Made by a program: the position numbers and the translations under genes
The notes under the pieces: model-generated
What the model saw: only the letters and a program-made list of their open reading frames with translations
What the model was told of the DNA's origin: nothing
Databases searched by the model: none
Assembly (NCBI RefSeq): GCF_011388195.1
Contig: NZ_CP049990.1
Coordinates: forward strand, 1,922,001 to 1,986,000
DNA: 64,000 nucleotides
Direction: 5' to 3'
Origin: Pusillimonas sp. DMV24BSW_D
Lineage (GTDB): Bacteria; Pseudomonadota; Gammaproteobacteria; Burkholderiales; Burkholderiaceae_B
Shown here: one piece after another, positions 17,333-26,234 of the stretch
Numbering within the stretch: position 1 is the first letter of the stretch
Layout: each line of letters opens with the position of its first letter

Positions 17333-18546
17333 TTAAGCCGGCTGAGATAGTGCGTTTTTCAACACAGCAGATAACTCTGCTCTTAAGTATGGCTTGGGCA
17401 AAACCCAATAACCCTCAGCAGTGCGCTTATGTGCATCGGCCAGTTTGCCCGAATAACCAGACGAGAGCACAACCCGAATTGTGGGGTTATGTTGTTGAGC
17501 GAGTTTGGCCAACTCGTAGCCGTCTAGGCCGCCGGGCATCATCATATCGGTGAAGAGCAGCCCAATCTCCGGGTGTTCTGTTAGTTCACGCAGCCCTTCT
17601 TCGCCGTTTTTTGCGGTTATAACGGTGTAGCCCAGTCGAGTTAGCTGTTGCACGAGCATTTGCCGCACCATGGGCTCATCTTCCACAAGCAGTACCGTTG
17701 TTGTTTCGACGATTACCGTAGGCGTGTTCTCCGTGGTGAAGTCGTGCTCGTGTGAAGGAAGCCTGTCGGTGCCGTTTTCGTACAGCGGAAAATACAATCG
17801 TAGGGTGGTGCCCTGGCCTAAACGGGAGTCGATATCAACAAACCCGTGGGATTGTTTTACAAATCCGTAGACCATGCTAAGGCCCAGCCCACTGCCTTTG
17901 CCCACTTCCTTGGTTGTAAAGAAAGGGTCGAAGATTCTTTCTTTGATTTGTGTATCAATACCGCTGCCAGTATCGCTGACCTCAACCATGACGAATGTGC
18001 CTTTGTTCTTCGAATTGGTCGATGTTTTCAAGGAATCAAAACTGACGTTTGCCGTGTGAATTGTCAGGGCGCCGGCATCGCTCATGGCATCGCGTGCATT
18101 GGCTGTTAAATTGAGCAGCGCGCTTTCAAGCTGGCTGGGGTCAATAAAGGCAATACATGGGTTAGCTTGCAGGTGCACATGCAATGAGAAATGCGTGCCT
18201 AGTGTATGTTTGATTAAATCCCGCATGTCGATAATCAGGCTATTGATATGCACAGGCCGGGCATGAAGTTCTTGTTGGCGTGAAAATGCCATTAAGTTGC
18301 GAATTAATCCCGCCCCTTTGGTTGCCGCCGTTTTCATCATGGTTGCAAGATGCTGTTGTTGGCTATCCGCAGGCAGTTCATCAGCAAGTTGACCTGCGTT
18401 AGCAAGCACGATTGTGAGCAGGTTGTTGAAATCGTGTGCAATACCGCTGGTTAATTGGCCGACTGCCTCAAGGCGTTGCGAGTGGCGTAATTGCTCTTCA
18501 AGCAGTTTTTTTTCGGTGATGTCGGTAATTGAGCCAACCACACGCG
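17333..18546 (-). pseudogene. 5'-truncated hybrid sensor histidine kinase with receiver domain
   Basis: About 404 codons remain. The sequence begins in the last strand of a PAS/PAC domain (RVVGSITDITEKK) and continues into a kinase core. The core has the phosphoacceptor IAHDFNNLLTIV, the N-box region LLNLTANARDAMSDAG, DTGSGID and GKGSGLGLSMVYG. A C-terminal receiver domain follows (VEDEPMVRQML, LFTDMMMPGG, LPKPYLRAEL). The 5' part, including sensor domains, is replaced by the IS3-family element at 18547. A GTG inside the IS could give a short in-frame start, so a constitutive or uncontrolled kinase fragment might still be made. The missing half is not on the other side of the IS. Confidence 0.85.
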
Positions 18547-18597
18547 TGAACTGCACCCCAAAAGTTGGACACCAATCTAACCTTTGGGGTGTTTTTC

Positions 18598-19122
18598 ATG
18601 GCGAAGTACGATGGGCAGTTCAAGCTAAAAGTAGTGCTGGATTATTTGTCGGGGCGAGTTGGCGGCTATGTACTTGTCGCCCGTATTCACGGCCTGGATG
18701 GTGGGACAGTAAAACAGTGGGTTGATAGCTATCGCTTGCATGGCGCGTTAGGGCTACGGCCCAAGGGAGCCAGCTACGATGTTGCCTTCAAGCTATCTGT
18801 ACTGGAGCGGATGCAGCACGGGAGGTTGTCACTGCGAGAGACGGCTGCCTTGTTTGATATTCGGTGTGCTGACCACATATCGAAGTGGAAACGCCAGTAT
18901 GATATGGGGGGTCTGGACGCACTGAAGGACCGACGAGGTCGCCCAAGGAAAATGCCTGCCAAGCCCCCCAAGCCGGTTGACGAGTCAACCTCAGAAGAAC
19001 GCACACTTGCGCAACTGCGTGAAGAAAATGAGTATCTGCGTGCGGAGAATGCGTATCTAAAAAAGCTCGATGCCTTGATCCAGACAAAGCGTGCAGCAAC
19101 GCTGAAAAAGCGCAAATCGTGA
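18598..19122 (+). CDS. IS3-family transposase OrfA
   Basis: A 174-residue DNA-binding subunit with two helix-turn-helix segments: one near residues 5-45, and one near 60-105 (LSLRETAALFDIRCADHISK). A basic linker and a C-terminal leucine-zipper-like coiled coil follow (LAQLREENEYLRAENAYLKK). Ends with TGA overlapping the orfB GTG (GTGA). A slippery heptamer lies 57 bp before the stop, so OrfA is also the N-terminal part of the full transposase. The start at ATG 18598 is preferred to an in-frame start at 18565 inside the terminal repeat. Confidence 0.92.
   Translation: MAKYDGQFKLKVVLDYLSGRVGGYVLVARIHGLDGGTVKQWVDSYRLHGALGLRPKGASYDVAFKLSVLERMQHGRLSLRETAALFDIRCADHISKWKRQYDMGGLDALKDRRGRPRKMPAKPPKPVDESTSEERTLAQLREENEYLRAENAYLKKLDALIQTKRAATLKKRKS
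19059..19065 (+). promoter_or_regulatory. Programmed -1 frameshift site of the IS element
   Basis: A_AAA_AAG in the orfA frame (codons CTA-AAA-AAG). The -1 frame is open from here into orfB without a stop, so slippage yields the OrfAB transposase. A second, weaker G_AAA_AAG occurs at 19104-19110. Confidence 0.75.
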
Positions 19123-19952
19123 CTGGATTGAGGCATGCGCACCCATTGGCGACGCTGCTTAGCATAGCAGGCCTGTCTCGCAGTACGTTCTACTACCATG
19201 TGCGTTCTACTGGGCTGACCGACAAGCACGCCGACTTGAAGACGACGATTATTTCAATTTTTACACAGCACAAAGGCCGGTATGGCTATCGGCGCATTAC
19301 GGCCACGCTGCGCCAAATGAATGTGCCCGTCAACCATAAGAGGGTGCAACGGTTGATGGGACTCTTGCAACTGAAGTCATTAGTACGGGTCAAGAAATAC
19401 CGTTCCTATAAGGGCACCGTCGGCAAAGTAGCTCCCAACGTCCTGCAACGGCAATTCGACGCGACAAGGCCGAACCTGAAGTGGGTGACCGATGTGACCG
19501 AGTTTAGGGTAGGTGACGAAAAGCTGTACTTGTCGCCGGTGATGGATTTGTACAACGGCGAAATCGTTGCCTACGAAACGGCCAAGCGCCCGGTCTTCAA
19601 GATGGTGGGAAAAATGCTGCAAAAAGCACTTCTATGCCTGGGCGAGCATGACAGACCTGTGGTGCATTCGGACCAGGGCTGGCAGTATCAAATGTCTTGG
19701 TACCGTGATCTACTCGCGAGCAAGTCATTGACTCAAAGTATGTCCAGAAGGGGAAACTGCCTGGATAACGCAGCGATGGAAAGTTTCTTCGGTACGCTGA
19801 AAGCCGAGTTCTTTCACCTGAATAAGTTCGCTAGCATTGAGCAGCTACAAGTAGGACTCAAGCATTACATTCATTACTACAATAATGAGCGGATCAAGCT
19901 AAAACTAAAAGGACTGAGTCCGGTGCAATACCGAATTCAGTCCTTAGCCTAG
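19119..19952 (+). CDS. IS3-family transposase OrfB
   Basis: A 277-residue DDE integrase domain. An N-terminal HTH_21-like segment (GRYGYRRITATL) precedes the catalytic core. First Asp is in WVTDVTEF, second in VVHSDQGWQY, and Glu in MESFFGTLKAE, with the following Lys typical of IS3. The family C-terminal NNERIKLKLKGLSPVQY is present. Probably expressed mainly as an OrfAB fusion by -1 frameshifting. No inactivating change is seen. Confidence 0.93.
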   Translation: MTGLRHAHPLATLLSIAGLSRSTFYYHVRSTGLTDKHADLKTTIISIFTQHKGRYGYRRITATLRQMNVPVNHKRVQRLMGLLQLKSLVRVKKYRSYKGTVGKVAPNVLQRQFDATRPNLKWVTDVTEFRVGDEKLYLSPVMDLYNGEIVAYETAKRPVFKMVGKMLQKALLCLGEHDRPVVHSDQGWQYQMSWYRDLLASKSLTQSMSRRGNCLDNAAMESFFGTLKAEFFHLNKFASIEQLQVGLKHYIHYYNNERIKLKLKGLSPVQYRIQSLA

Positions 19953-19992
19953 CTAGTCCAACCTGACCGTCCAACTTTATGGGGTCAGTTCA

Positions 19993-20351
19993 TTTTTGAT
20001 ATTTTAGTTTTTGCGTTGCTTTGGTTTGTATACAGTGCAAATAGCGTTCAAGAGCAAAGCCTTTTTCAGTCGGGATGGTTTGTGGCGGGGTTGATTACGC
20101 AAACGTTAATCGTCCATTTAATTCGAACAGAGAAGCGACCATTCGTCGAGAGTAAGGCTTCACTGCCTCTGGCGTTGGGCAGTGTTGGTATTGTTGCAGT
20201 GGGCATTTTTCTGCCCATGGGCCCGCTGGCGAGTTATTTCAAATTTCAATCGCTACCGCTTTCATATTTTTTCGCCTTGGCTGTGATTATGGCGTTGTAT
20301 GCCTGGTCGGTTCAGCGCGTTAAAGCGGTTTATATGGGGCGTTATTGCTGA
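19993..20351 (+). pseudogene. 3' fragment of a Mg2+-translocating P-type ATPase (mgtA/mgtB)
   Basis: About 118 codons are open from the IS border, reading FDILVFALLWFVYSANSV, then QSGWFVAGLITQTLIVH and PLASYFKFQSLPLSYF. This is the last membrane bundle of MgtA/MgtB (compare LFQSGWF, QTLIVH, IRT, PLPLSYF of the enterobacterial proteins). A full-length MgtA has about 900 residues, so more than 85% is missing. The missing part is not on the other side of the IS, where an unrelated kinase gene begins. Confidence 0.88.
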
Positions 20352-20397
20352 CACCGAACCCGGTTTCCCAGCGATACTGGGGGAAACTCGCTTATAA

Positions 20398-20437
20398 ACA
20401 AAAAACCCAGCTAAACAAGCTGCTTAGCTGGGTTTTC
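20398..20437. terminator. Bidirectional hairpin terminator
   Basis: AAAACCCAGCTAA (20402-20414) pairs with TTAGCTGGGTTTT (20424-20436). On the minus strand it is followed by a run of six or more T and terminates tRNA-Leu; on the + strand it follows the ATPase fragment and has a shorter T run. Confidence 0.8.
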
Positions 20438-20449
20438 TATGTATAACAC

Positions 20450-20534
20450 TGGTGCCCAGGAGAGGACTCGAACCTCCACACCTTGCGGCACATGGACCTG
20501 AACCATGCGCGTCTACCAATTCCGCCACCTGGGC
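20450..20534 (-). tRNA. tRNA-Leu (anticodon CAG)
   Basis: 85 nt. The acceptor stem GCCCAGG pairs with CCTGGGC and is followed by an encoded ACCA. The D arm contains TTGGTAGACG, the anticodon arm CATGG-TTCAGGT-CCATG gives CAG, and the T arm has GGTTCGAGTCC. The long variable arm (TGCCGCAAGGTGT region) fits a class II tRNA-Leu. Confidence 0.95.
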
Positions 20535-20692
20535 CCTTAAATACTTAAGAGTATGCTAATGTAAGCCCTGTTAAAGCACTACATTTTTGCACCCGCACAG
20601 CTTTGTAAGCCTGCGTGGTTTGCCGGTGCTTAACGCAAATCGACAAGAACAAAATTATACAACAATTTTTCAGTTAATGGGAAGTACCCTAC

Positions 20693-23170
20693 TTGGTTAA
20701 GCGAACAAAAAACACCCCCTCTAATGAGTCCGATTTAAATGGCGACGAACTCGACGCCGGGCTGCCGTTGCTGCCCGCCGATTTCGATCCCGAAGTGCCC
20801 AGTCGCGAATCTATTCTTGCGCAGCTGCGGCAAGTGGGCAAACCCATTGGCGTAGAAGACCTCGCTCGCAGTTTGGGGGCACAAGTCCCGTTATCCACCG
20901 GTTTCGACCGCCGCCTGCGTGCCATGGAGCGCGACGGCCAGCTACTCTATAACGCCGGCGGCAAGCTATTGGTGAATAAGAAAATGGACTTCATCGCGGG
21001 CCGGGTTCAGGGGCATCGCGATGGTTTTGGGTTCCTGGTGCGTGAAGACGGGGGGCCCGATGTGTTTCTCTTGCCACGCGAAATGCTCAAAGTGCTGCAC
21101 GGCGATCGCGTCCTGGCTAAGGTTGACGGCGATTATCGCGGGCGTCCGCAAGCTACGATTGTGGAAGTGGTTGAACGTAAAACCAATCGTTTGGTCGGTC
21201 GGTTTTTGTACGAACGCGGTGCGCATATTGTGGTGCCGGAAGATCAACGCATTAAGCACGATGTACTTATTCCTGCAGGCGAGACGGGGGCCGCTCAACC
21301 TGGGCAGGTGGTTACGGTGGAAATCGTGCAACAACCCACGCGCCATACTCAGCCGTTAGGCAGAGTGGTTGAGGTATTAGGTGAAATTGATGACCCGGGA
21401 ATGGAAATTGAAATTGCGGTGCGCAAGTTCGATGTTCCTCACGAATTTTCCGACGCGGCGGTGCGCCAGGCCGAGCGCACGCCTTCGTCGGTAAGGCAGC
21501 CTGATCTTGAAGGGCGTGTCGATTTACGCGATGTGCCTTTTATCACCATCGACGGTGAAGACGCCCGCGACTTCGATGACGCGGTGTATTGCGAACCGGT
21601 GAATCTGGGTACGGAAAAGCGCCGGCGGCCGGGCTGGCGCTTGTTGGTTGCCATTGCCGATGTGAGCCATTATGTGAAGCCGGGAGATCCGCTTGACGAT
21701 GACGCGATTGAACGGGGTACCAGTGTGTACTTTCCCCGGCGCGTTATTCCCATGCTTCCCGAGGCCTTGTCTAACGGTATCTGCTCCCTGAACCCGCACG
21801 TTGATCGCGTGGTTCTGGTGTGCGATATGGTGATTTCTGCGTCAGGCTCCAAGGCTGGCAGCGTGTCAGCCTATCAGTTTTACAATGCGGTTATTCATTC
21901 GCATGCCCGCACAACCTACACTGAAGTGTGGTCGGCGCTGCAACAACCCGACGGCCCTGCAGCTAAAGGCATGAGTGCGGTTTACCCCTATGTTCGTCAT
22001 TTGTATGACTTGTTCCAACTGTTGTTTGAAACCCGCGCTAAGCGCGGAGCGATTGATTTCGACACGGTTGAAACCAAAATTCTTTGTAATCCACTGGGCC
22101 GTATTGAAAAAATTGTGGCTTATGAACGTAATGATGCCCACCGCTTAATTGAAGAATGTATGTTGGCGGCCAACACCTGTGCGGCTGATTTCATGAAGCG
22201 CAACAAGCGCATCGGTTTGTATCGCGTTCATGAGGGCCCAACACCCGAAAAGCTGCAACAACTGCGCGATTACCTTCGCAATATCGGCCTTTCCTTAACG
22301 GGGGGGGATGACCCTTCCACCGAAGATTACGCCCGGCTAATAAAGGCCGCTCGTGGGCGCCCCGATTACGAAGTTATTCAAACCATGTGCTTGCGATCGA
22401 TGCAGCAGGCTATTTACAGCCCTGAAGAGTCCGGCCACTTTGGTTTAGCGTACGAGCATTACGCCCACTTTACCTCGCCCATTCGACGTTACCCCGACTT
22501 ACTCACGCATCGCGTTATCAAGTCGGTGATCGAAGGGCGTCGCTATATTCCCCAAATCGACGATGCACCCGCTATTTCAGCGTTGCCCAAGAAAGATCAG
22601 GAAAAAGCGGTTTGGGAAAAACTGGGTTTATTGTTGTCGGCGCGTGAACGGCGTGCTGACGATGCCTCGCGCGATGTTGAGGCGTGGCTTAAATGCTGGT
22701 TTGTGAAAGAACATGTGGGTGAAGTATTCAGTGGCCGCGTGACGGGCGTGGCACCATTTGGCATTTTCATTACGTTGGACACCTTGTTTGTGGAAGGGAT
22801 GGTGCATGTATCGGAGTTGGGCTCCGATTATTTCCAGTACAACGAAGCCATGCACGAGTTGCGCGGCGAGCGCACGGGTATTCGTTATCGCTTAACCGAT
22901 GCAGTACATGTGCAGGTGGCGCGTGTTGACCTTGAGGCGCGTCGTATTGAGTTCCGTTTGGTCAAGGACACCAGTTTCAAGACGCTGCAAAAGGCCGTTG
23001 AGGATCCAGGCGGTGTCGCACCCAAGCGCGTGAAAAAGGCTGCTTCGTCCAAGCCGCCGGCTCTGAAGGGCACCAATGCGCGCCAACGGCGTGCTGCTGC
23101 AAAACGCAGCACATCGCCGCAAAAGCAAGGTTCTTCAGGCCGTAAAGCCGGGCGGCGTGGGCGCAAGTAG
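20693..23170 (+). CDS. rnr: Ribonuclease R
   Basis: An 825-residue 3'-5' exoribonuclease that degrades structured RNA. In order: an N-terminal winged-helix region (about 40-90), cold-shock/OB domains (about 95-260), and the RNB catalytic domain with ITIDGEDARDFDDAVYC, whose Asp residues bind Mg2+, and HFTSPIRRYPDL. An S1 domain follows (about 655-735, GEVFSGRVTGVAPFGIF), then a Lys/Arg-rich tail ending RKAGRRGRK. The start appears to be TTG 20693 with GGGAAG upstream, because no ATG lies before the winged-helix region in this frame. rlmB follows after 61 bp, as in many proteobacteria. Confidence 0.95.
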   Translation: MVKRTKNTPSNESDLNGDELDAGLPLLPADFDPEVPSRESILAQLRQVGKPIGVEDLARSLGAQVPLSTGFDRRLRAMERDGQLLYNAGGKLLVNKKMDFIAGRVQGHRDGFGFLVREDGGPDVFLLPREMLKVLHGDRVLAKVDGDYRGRPQATIVEVVERKTNRLVGRFLYERGAHIVVPEDQRIKHDVLIPAGETGAAQPGQVVTVEIVQQPTRHTQPLGRVVEVLGEIDDPGMEIEIAVRKFDVPHEFSDAAVRQAERTPSSVRQPDLEGRVDLRDVPFITIDGEDARDFDDAVYCEPVNLGTEKRRRPGWRLLVAIADVSHYVKPGDPLDDDAIERGTSVYFPRRVIPMLPEALSNGICSLNPHVDRVVLVCDMVISASGSKAGSVSAYQFYNAVIHSHARTTYTEVWSALQQPDGPAAKGMSAVYPYVRHLYDLFQLLFETRAKRGAIDFDTVETKILCNPLGRIEKIVAYERNDAHRLIEECMLAANTCAADFMKRNKRIGLYRVHEGPTPEKLQQLRDYLRNIGLSLTGGDDPSTEDYARLIKAARGRPDYEVIQTMCLRSMQQAIYSPEESGHFGLAYEHYAHFTSPIRRYPDLLTHRVIKSVIEGRRYIPQIDDAPAISALPKKDQEKAVWEKLGLLLSARERRADDASRDVEAWLKCWFVKEHVGEVFSGRVTGVAPFGIFITLDTLFVEGMVHVSELGSDYFQYNEAMHELRGERTGIRYRLTDAVHVQVARVDLEARRIEFRLVKDTSFKTLQKAVEDPGGVAPKRVKKAASSKPPALKGTNARQRRAAAKRSTSPQKQGSSGRKAGRRGRK

Positions 23171-23231
23171 GGTTTTGGGGCGACGGCGTTTAAAATAGCG
23201 GTTAGCGAATCGCTGTTTTTCAAGGAAATTT

Positions 23232-23987
23232 ATGTCGTCCCATCAGGTTTTGGCGGGCTTTCACGCAGTGGTAGCCCGTTTACGCCATGCTCCGTCTTCA
23301 GTTAAGGAAGTGTATGTTGATGCTTCGCGCCGCGACAAACGAATGCATGCGTTAGTGCAACAAGCCGGTCAGGCTGGGGTTAAGGTGCTGCAAGTGCCTG
23401 CCCAACGGCTTGATGGCATTGCCAAGGGGTTAAAACATCAGGGTGTGCTGGCCATGGCCGACAAACAGGTCTTGGCGCAAGACATCGACGAAGTGCTTGA
23501 TCTGCTTGAAGACCGGGGCGAAACCCCTTTGTTTCTTCTGCTCGACGGAGTGACCGACCCCCACAATCTGGGTGCCTGTTTGCGTACGGCCGACGCGGCC
23601 GGTGTGCATGCAGTGATTGCGCCGAAAGATCGCGCCGTGGGGTTGAATGCAACGGTTCAACGTGTTGCATGCGGCGCCGCAGAAACGGTTCCTTATCTTA
23701 TGGTCACGAATCTGGCCCGCACCATGCGTCGGCTTAAAGAGCGCAACGTTTGGCTGGTCGGAACCGACGATCAGTCTTCCGGCTCCCTACATACCGTTCA
23801 GGCAACGCGCCCAATGGCTTGGGTCATGGGTGCAGAAGGTGAGGGGATGCGGCGCTTAACGCGTGAAACCTGCGATGAATTGGTGCACATTCCCATGCTG
23901 GGCTCGGTTGAAAGCCTGAATGTGAGCGTGGCCGGCGCTGTCTGTTTATATGAAACCGTGCGCCAACGCACAGCACAAAAAGCTTGA
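23232..23987 (+). CDS. rlmB: 23S rRNA (guanosine-2251-2'-O)-methyltransferase
   Basis: A 251-residue SPOUT methyltransferase acting on G2251 in the ribosomal P loop. An N-terminal L30e-like substrate-binding domain covers about 1-75. The trefoil-knot domain has the three family motifs: [28 protein letters not shown] and [16 protein letters not shown]. Start ATG 23232 with AAGGAAA upstream. It lies 61 bp after rnr, the conserved order. Confidence 0.95.
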   Translation: MSSHQVLAGFHAVVARLRHAPSSVKEVYVDASRRDKRMHALVQQAGQAGVKVLQVPAQRLDGIAKGLKHQGVLAMADKQVLAQDIDEVLDLLEDRGETPLFLLLDGVTDPHNLGACLRTADAAGVHAVIAPKDRAVGLNATVQRVACGAAETVPYLMVTNLARTMRRLKERNVWLVGTDDQSSGSLHTVQATRPMAWVMGAEGEGMRRLTRETCDELVHIPMLGSVESLNVSVAGAVCLYETVRQRTAQKA

Positions 23988-23994
23988 GAATCAG

Positions 23995-25227
23995 ATGAAA
24001 ACCAACGGATTTTCCACCAATATCCTGCACTCCGATCGTCGCAGTGGCGTTGAGCATGGCGGGGTTCACAAACCGTTGCACCCGTCAACGGAATATGCGT
24101 TTGCCGATGCCCGGGAACTTGCTGCTGTTTTTCAAGGCAAATCGGGATTTACCTATGCGAGGCAGGGCACGCCTACCACTGCGGCGCTGGAGCAGAAAGT
24201 TACGCAAATGGAAGGGGGCGTAAGTTCGGTTTCGTTTTCCACCGGTATGGCGGCGCTGACTGCTACTTTCTTTACGTTGTTGAAAAAGGGCGATCACCTT
24301 ATCTCCAGCCAATACATTTTTGGCAACACCAACAGCTTGTTCGGCACTTTGTCAGACCTGGGTGTGGAGGTGACGCTGGTTGACGCAACGGATGTTGAGC
24401 AGGTGAAGGCTGCGCGTCGTAAAGAAACGCGTATGGTTTTCACGGAAACCATTGCCAACCCAGGCACCCAAATCGCCGACTTGAAAGGTCTGGGGCAATG
24501 GTGCGAACAAGAGGGGTTGGTGTATGTGGTCGACAACACGTTGTCGTCTCCCTGGTTGTGTCGCGGTATCGATTTTAAAGCGTCGCTGGTGGTGAATTCG
24601 TTGTCCAAATATATTGGCGGGCATGGCAATGCTTTGGGTGGTATGGTGACCGAAACGGGTTTATTCGACTGGTCCGTGTATCCCAATATTGCCGATGCGT
24701 ATCGTAAAGGCAAGCCAACTATGTGGGGTCTCACCCAAATCAAGAAGAAAGGCTTGCGCGACATGGGGGCAACGTTAGGTTCAGACGCCGCTCATCGCCT
24801 GGCTGTGGGGGCGGAAACCTTATCGCTGCGCATGGATAGGGCGTGTGCCAACGCGTTGGCCTTGGCGCAATATCTGGATTCACACGACAAGGTTTCGAAA
24901 GTCATGTATCCCGGCTTGTCGGCGCATCCTCAACACCTGCGGGCCGCCGACTATTTCAATGGGTGCTTTGGTGCGTTGCTTTCAGTTGAGCTTGTGCCGG
25001 AAATCGACGTATTTGATTTCCTGAATCGTTTGAAGGTGCTTGTGCTGGCGACTCATTTGGGTGATACACGAACTCTCGTGTTGCCTGTTGCTCACACTAT
25101 TTATTATGAAATGGGGCCCGAAAAACGTGCGCTGATGGGCATTGGCGACAACATGCTCAGGGTGTCCGTGGGTATCGAGGATACGCAAGATTTGCTTAGT
25201 GATTTCGACCAGGCGTTGTTACCTTAA
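23995..25227 (+). CDS. Cystathionine gamma-synthase/O-succinylhomoserine sulfhydrylase-family PLP enzyme
   Basis: A 410-residue Cys/Met metabolism PLP enzyme. The PLP-binding Lys is in VVNSLSKYIGGHGNALGG; the phosphate-binding region is SFSTGMAALTA, Tyr/Arg are in FTYARQGTPT, and the Asp contacting the pyridine is in VVDNTLSSPW. The family includes gamma-synthases, gamma-lyases and sulfhydrylases, and sequence alone does not choose among them; a sulfhydrylase or gamma-synthase role in methionine synthesis is most likely. The start is ATG 23995 (MKTNGFSTN), 7 bp after rlmB; a longer reading would overlap rlmB. Confidence 0.85.
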   Translation: MKTNGFSTNILHSDRRSGVEHGGVHKPLHPSTEYAFADARELAAVFQGKSGFTYARQGTPTTAALEQKVTQMEGGVSSVSFSTGMAALTATFFTLLKKGDHLISSQYIFGNTNSLFGTLSDLGVEVTLVDATDVEQVKAARRKETRMVFTETIANPGTQIADLKGLGQWCEQEGLVYVVDNTLSSPWLCRGIDFKASLVVNSLSKYIGGHGNALGGMVTETGLFDWSVYPNIADAYRKGKPTMWGLTQIKKKGLRDMGATLGSDAAHRLAVGAETLSLRMDRACANALALAQYLDSHDKVSKVMYPGLSAHPQHLRAADYFNGCFGALLSVELVPEIDVFDFLNRLKVLVLATHLGDTRTLVLPVAHTIYYEMGPEKRALMGIGDNMLRVSVGIEDTQDLLSDFDQALLP

Positions 25228-25562
25228 TAGGCGTTATAGCGTTGTATCAATAACAAACAGATAAAATTTTCTGGCACGAATTGTTTCCTGGGTATTGTAT
25301 TTGTTGACTTGCAGTTTTATATTACGGGGCACAGGCTGTGTCGCCGAACATAATGGTTATGCGGGTTTTCAGCTTTTTTTGCTTGACATACCCAGGGTTC
25401 CTAGGCTTAATATGCCTTGGCCTTCGAATACCTACCTGGTTTAAAGGCAAACAGTTTTTAGCAGTTCACGGCAGCGCAAAACAGTGCTGTGTTTGTTAAT
25501 GGGGTGCCAAGTAAGCTGGGGTTTTCTTGCTTGGCAATAATAATTTTTAGGGGTAATCCTTA
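25228..25562 (+). other. Intergenic region upstream of the HU gene
   Basis: 335 bp with no convincing coding frame. It is AT-rich and contains the candidate HU promoter at 25383-25412, with a leader of about 140 bp after it. No RNA gene or terminator was recognised. Confidence 0.6.
25383..25412 (+). promoter_or_regulatory. Probable sigma-70 promoter of hupB
   Basis: A consensus TTGACA (25383-25388) followed after 18 bp by TTAATA (25407-25412). It lies 150 bp upstream of the HU start codon. Confidence 0.5.
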
Positions 25563-25835
25563 ATGAATAAAACTGAGCTTATCGAGCACATTTCCACCAA
25601 AGCAGACCTTTCAAAAGCCGACGCCGGTCGCGCTCTAGAGGCATTTATTGGTGCAGTTAAAACCACGCTTAAAAAGAAAGGCAGCGTTACCCTTGTGGGT
25701 TTCGGTACATTTGCCGTCTCCGAGCGTGCCGCCCGTACAGGCCGTAATCCGCGCACTGGCGAAGCAATTAAAATCAAAAAAGCCAAGGTGCCCAAGTTCC
25801 GTCCTGGTAAGGCCCTGAAAGACGCTGTTAACTAA
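25563..25835 (+). CDS. hupB: DNA-binding protein HU-beta
   Basis: A 90-residue nucleoid protein of normal length. It starts [11 protein letters not shown], has the dimer-core [17 protein letters not shown], and the DNA-binding arm [20 protein letters not shown] with the conserved Arg-Asn-Pro tip. It bends DNA without strong sequence preference. Start ATG 25563, preceded by AGGGG. Single gene, with its own promoter and a tRNA gene downstream. Confidence 0.96.
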   Translation: MNKTELIEHISTKADLSKADAGRALEAFIGAVKTTLKKKGSVTLVGFGTFAVSERAARTGRNPRTGEAIKIKKAKVPKFRPGKALKDAVN

Positions 25836-25892
25836 TCTGGCGTTGTTTGGCCGTTTTCGGCTTTGGTCACGTGGGTCGTTAAAGTAGCCAAC

Positions 25893-25921
25893 TTGCAACA
25901 ATAAAAATAGTTGTCTATAAT
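25893..25921 (+). promoter_or_regulatory. Promoter of tRNA-Val
   Basis: TTGCAA (25893-25898), a 17-bp spacer and TATAAT (25916-25921), with a following CGACTCGCG rich in GC as in stringently controlled promoters. The tRNA begins 83 bp after the -10 element. Confidence 0.7.
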
Positions 25922-26003
25922 TCGACTCGCGTTACACGAAGTGAAGTGACCCCATTTCAGTTCAACAAAAAACAACTGTTATTGTTGATAAAAATGGAAC
26001 AAG

Positions 26004-26079
26004 GGGTGCTTAGCTCAGTTGGTAGAGCGGCGCCCTTACAAGGCGTAGGTCACAGGTTCGACCCCTGTAGCACCCACCA
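26004..26079 (+). tRNA. tRNA-Val (anticodon TAC)
   Basis: 76 nt with encoded CCA. The acceptor GGGTGCT pairs with AGCACCC. The D arm contains AGCTCAGTTGGTAGAGC, the anticodon loop CTTACAA between CGCC and GGCG gives TAC, and the T arm is ACAGGTTCGACCCCTGT. Confidence 0.96.
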
Positions 26080-26100
26080 CTCAATTTCGTGAAAAAAATT

Positions 26101-26130
26101 AAACCACTTGGTAAAACAAGTGGTTTTTTT
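26101..26130 (+). terminator. Intrinsic terminator of tRNA-Val
   Basis: AAACCACTTG pairs with CAAGTGGTTT around a six-base loop and is followed by a T run. It begins 22 bp after the tRNA. Confidence 0.9.
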
Positions 26131-26149
26131 ACGTTTGATTTATATGTGG

Positions 26150-26177
26150 AAAAGGCAGTGAATCTTCACTGCCTTTT
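26150..26177. terminator. Bidirectional terminator of the binding-protein gene
   Basis: AAAAGGCAGTGAA pairs with TTCACTGCCTTTT around a two-base loop, a 13-bp stem with T-rich sides in both directions. It lies 58 bp past the stop of the LivK-like gene on the minus strand. Confidence 0.8.
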
Positions 26178-26234
26178 CAGTGTGCGCCCTATAGAAAGCT
26201 ATAAGGCTGCGTTGCTAATGCAGCGACGCGGTTG

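Larger units (their letters stand above)
18547..19992 (+). mobile_element. IS3-family (IS150-like) insertion sequence
   Basis: 1446 bp, the size expected for the IS150 group. The left end reads TGAACTGCACCCCAAAAGTT; the right end, read inward, TGAACTGACCCCATAAAGTT, giving imperfect terminal inverted repeats of about 25 bp. Inside are orfA and orfB in the -1 relation. The flanks (CGCG left, TTTT right) show no 3-4 bp target duplication, and the genes cut at the two sides are unrelated, which indicates recombination after insertion. Confidence 0.9.

Noticed and set aside
25940-25975. GACCCCATTTCAGTTCA resembling the end of the IS3-family element
   Set aside because: Only a short partial match, interrupted, with no second end or transposase sequence nearby; likely chance.
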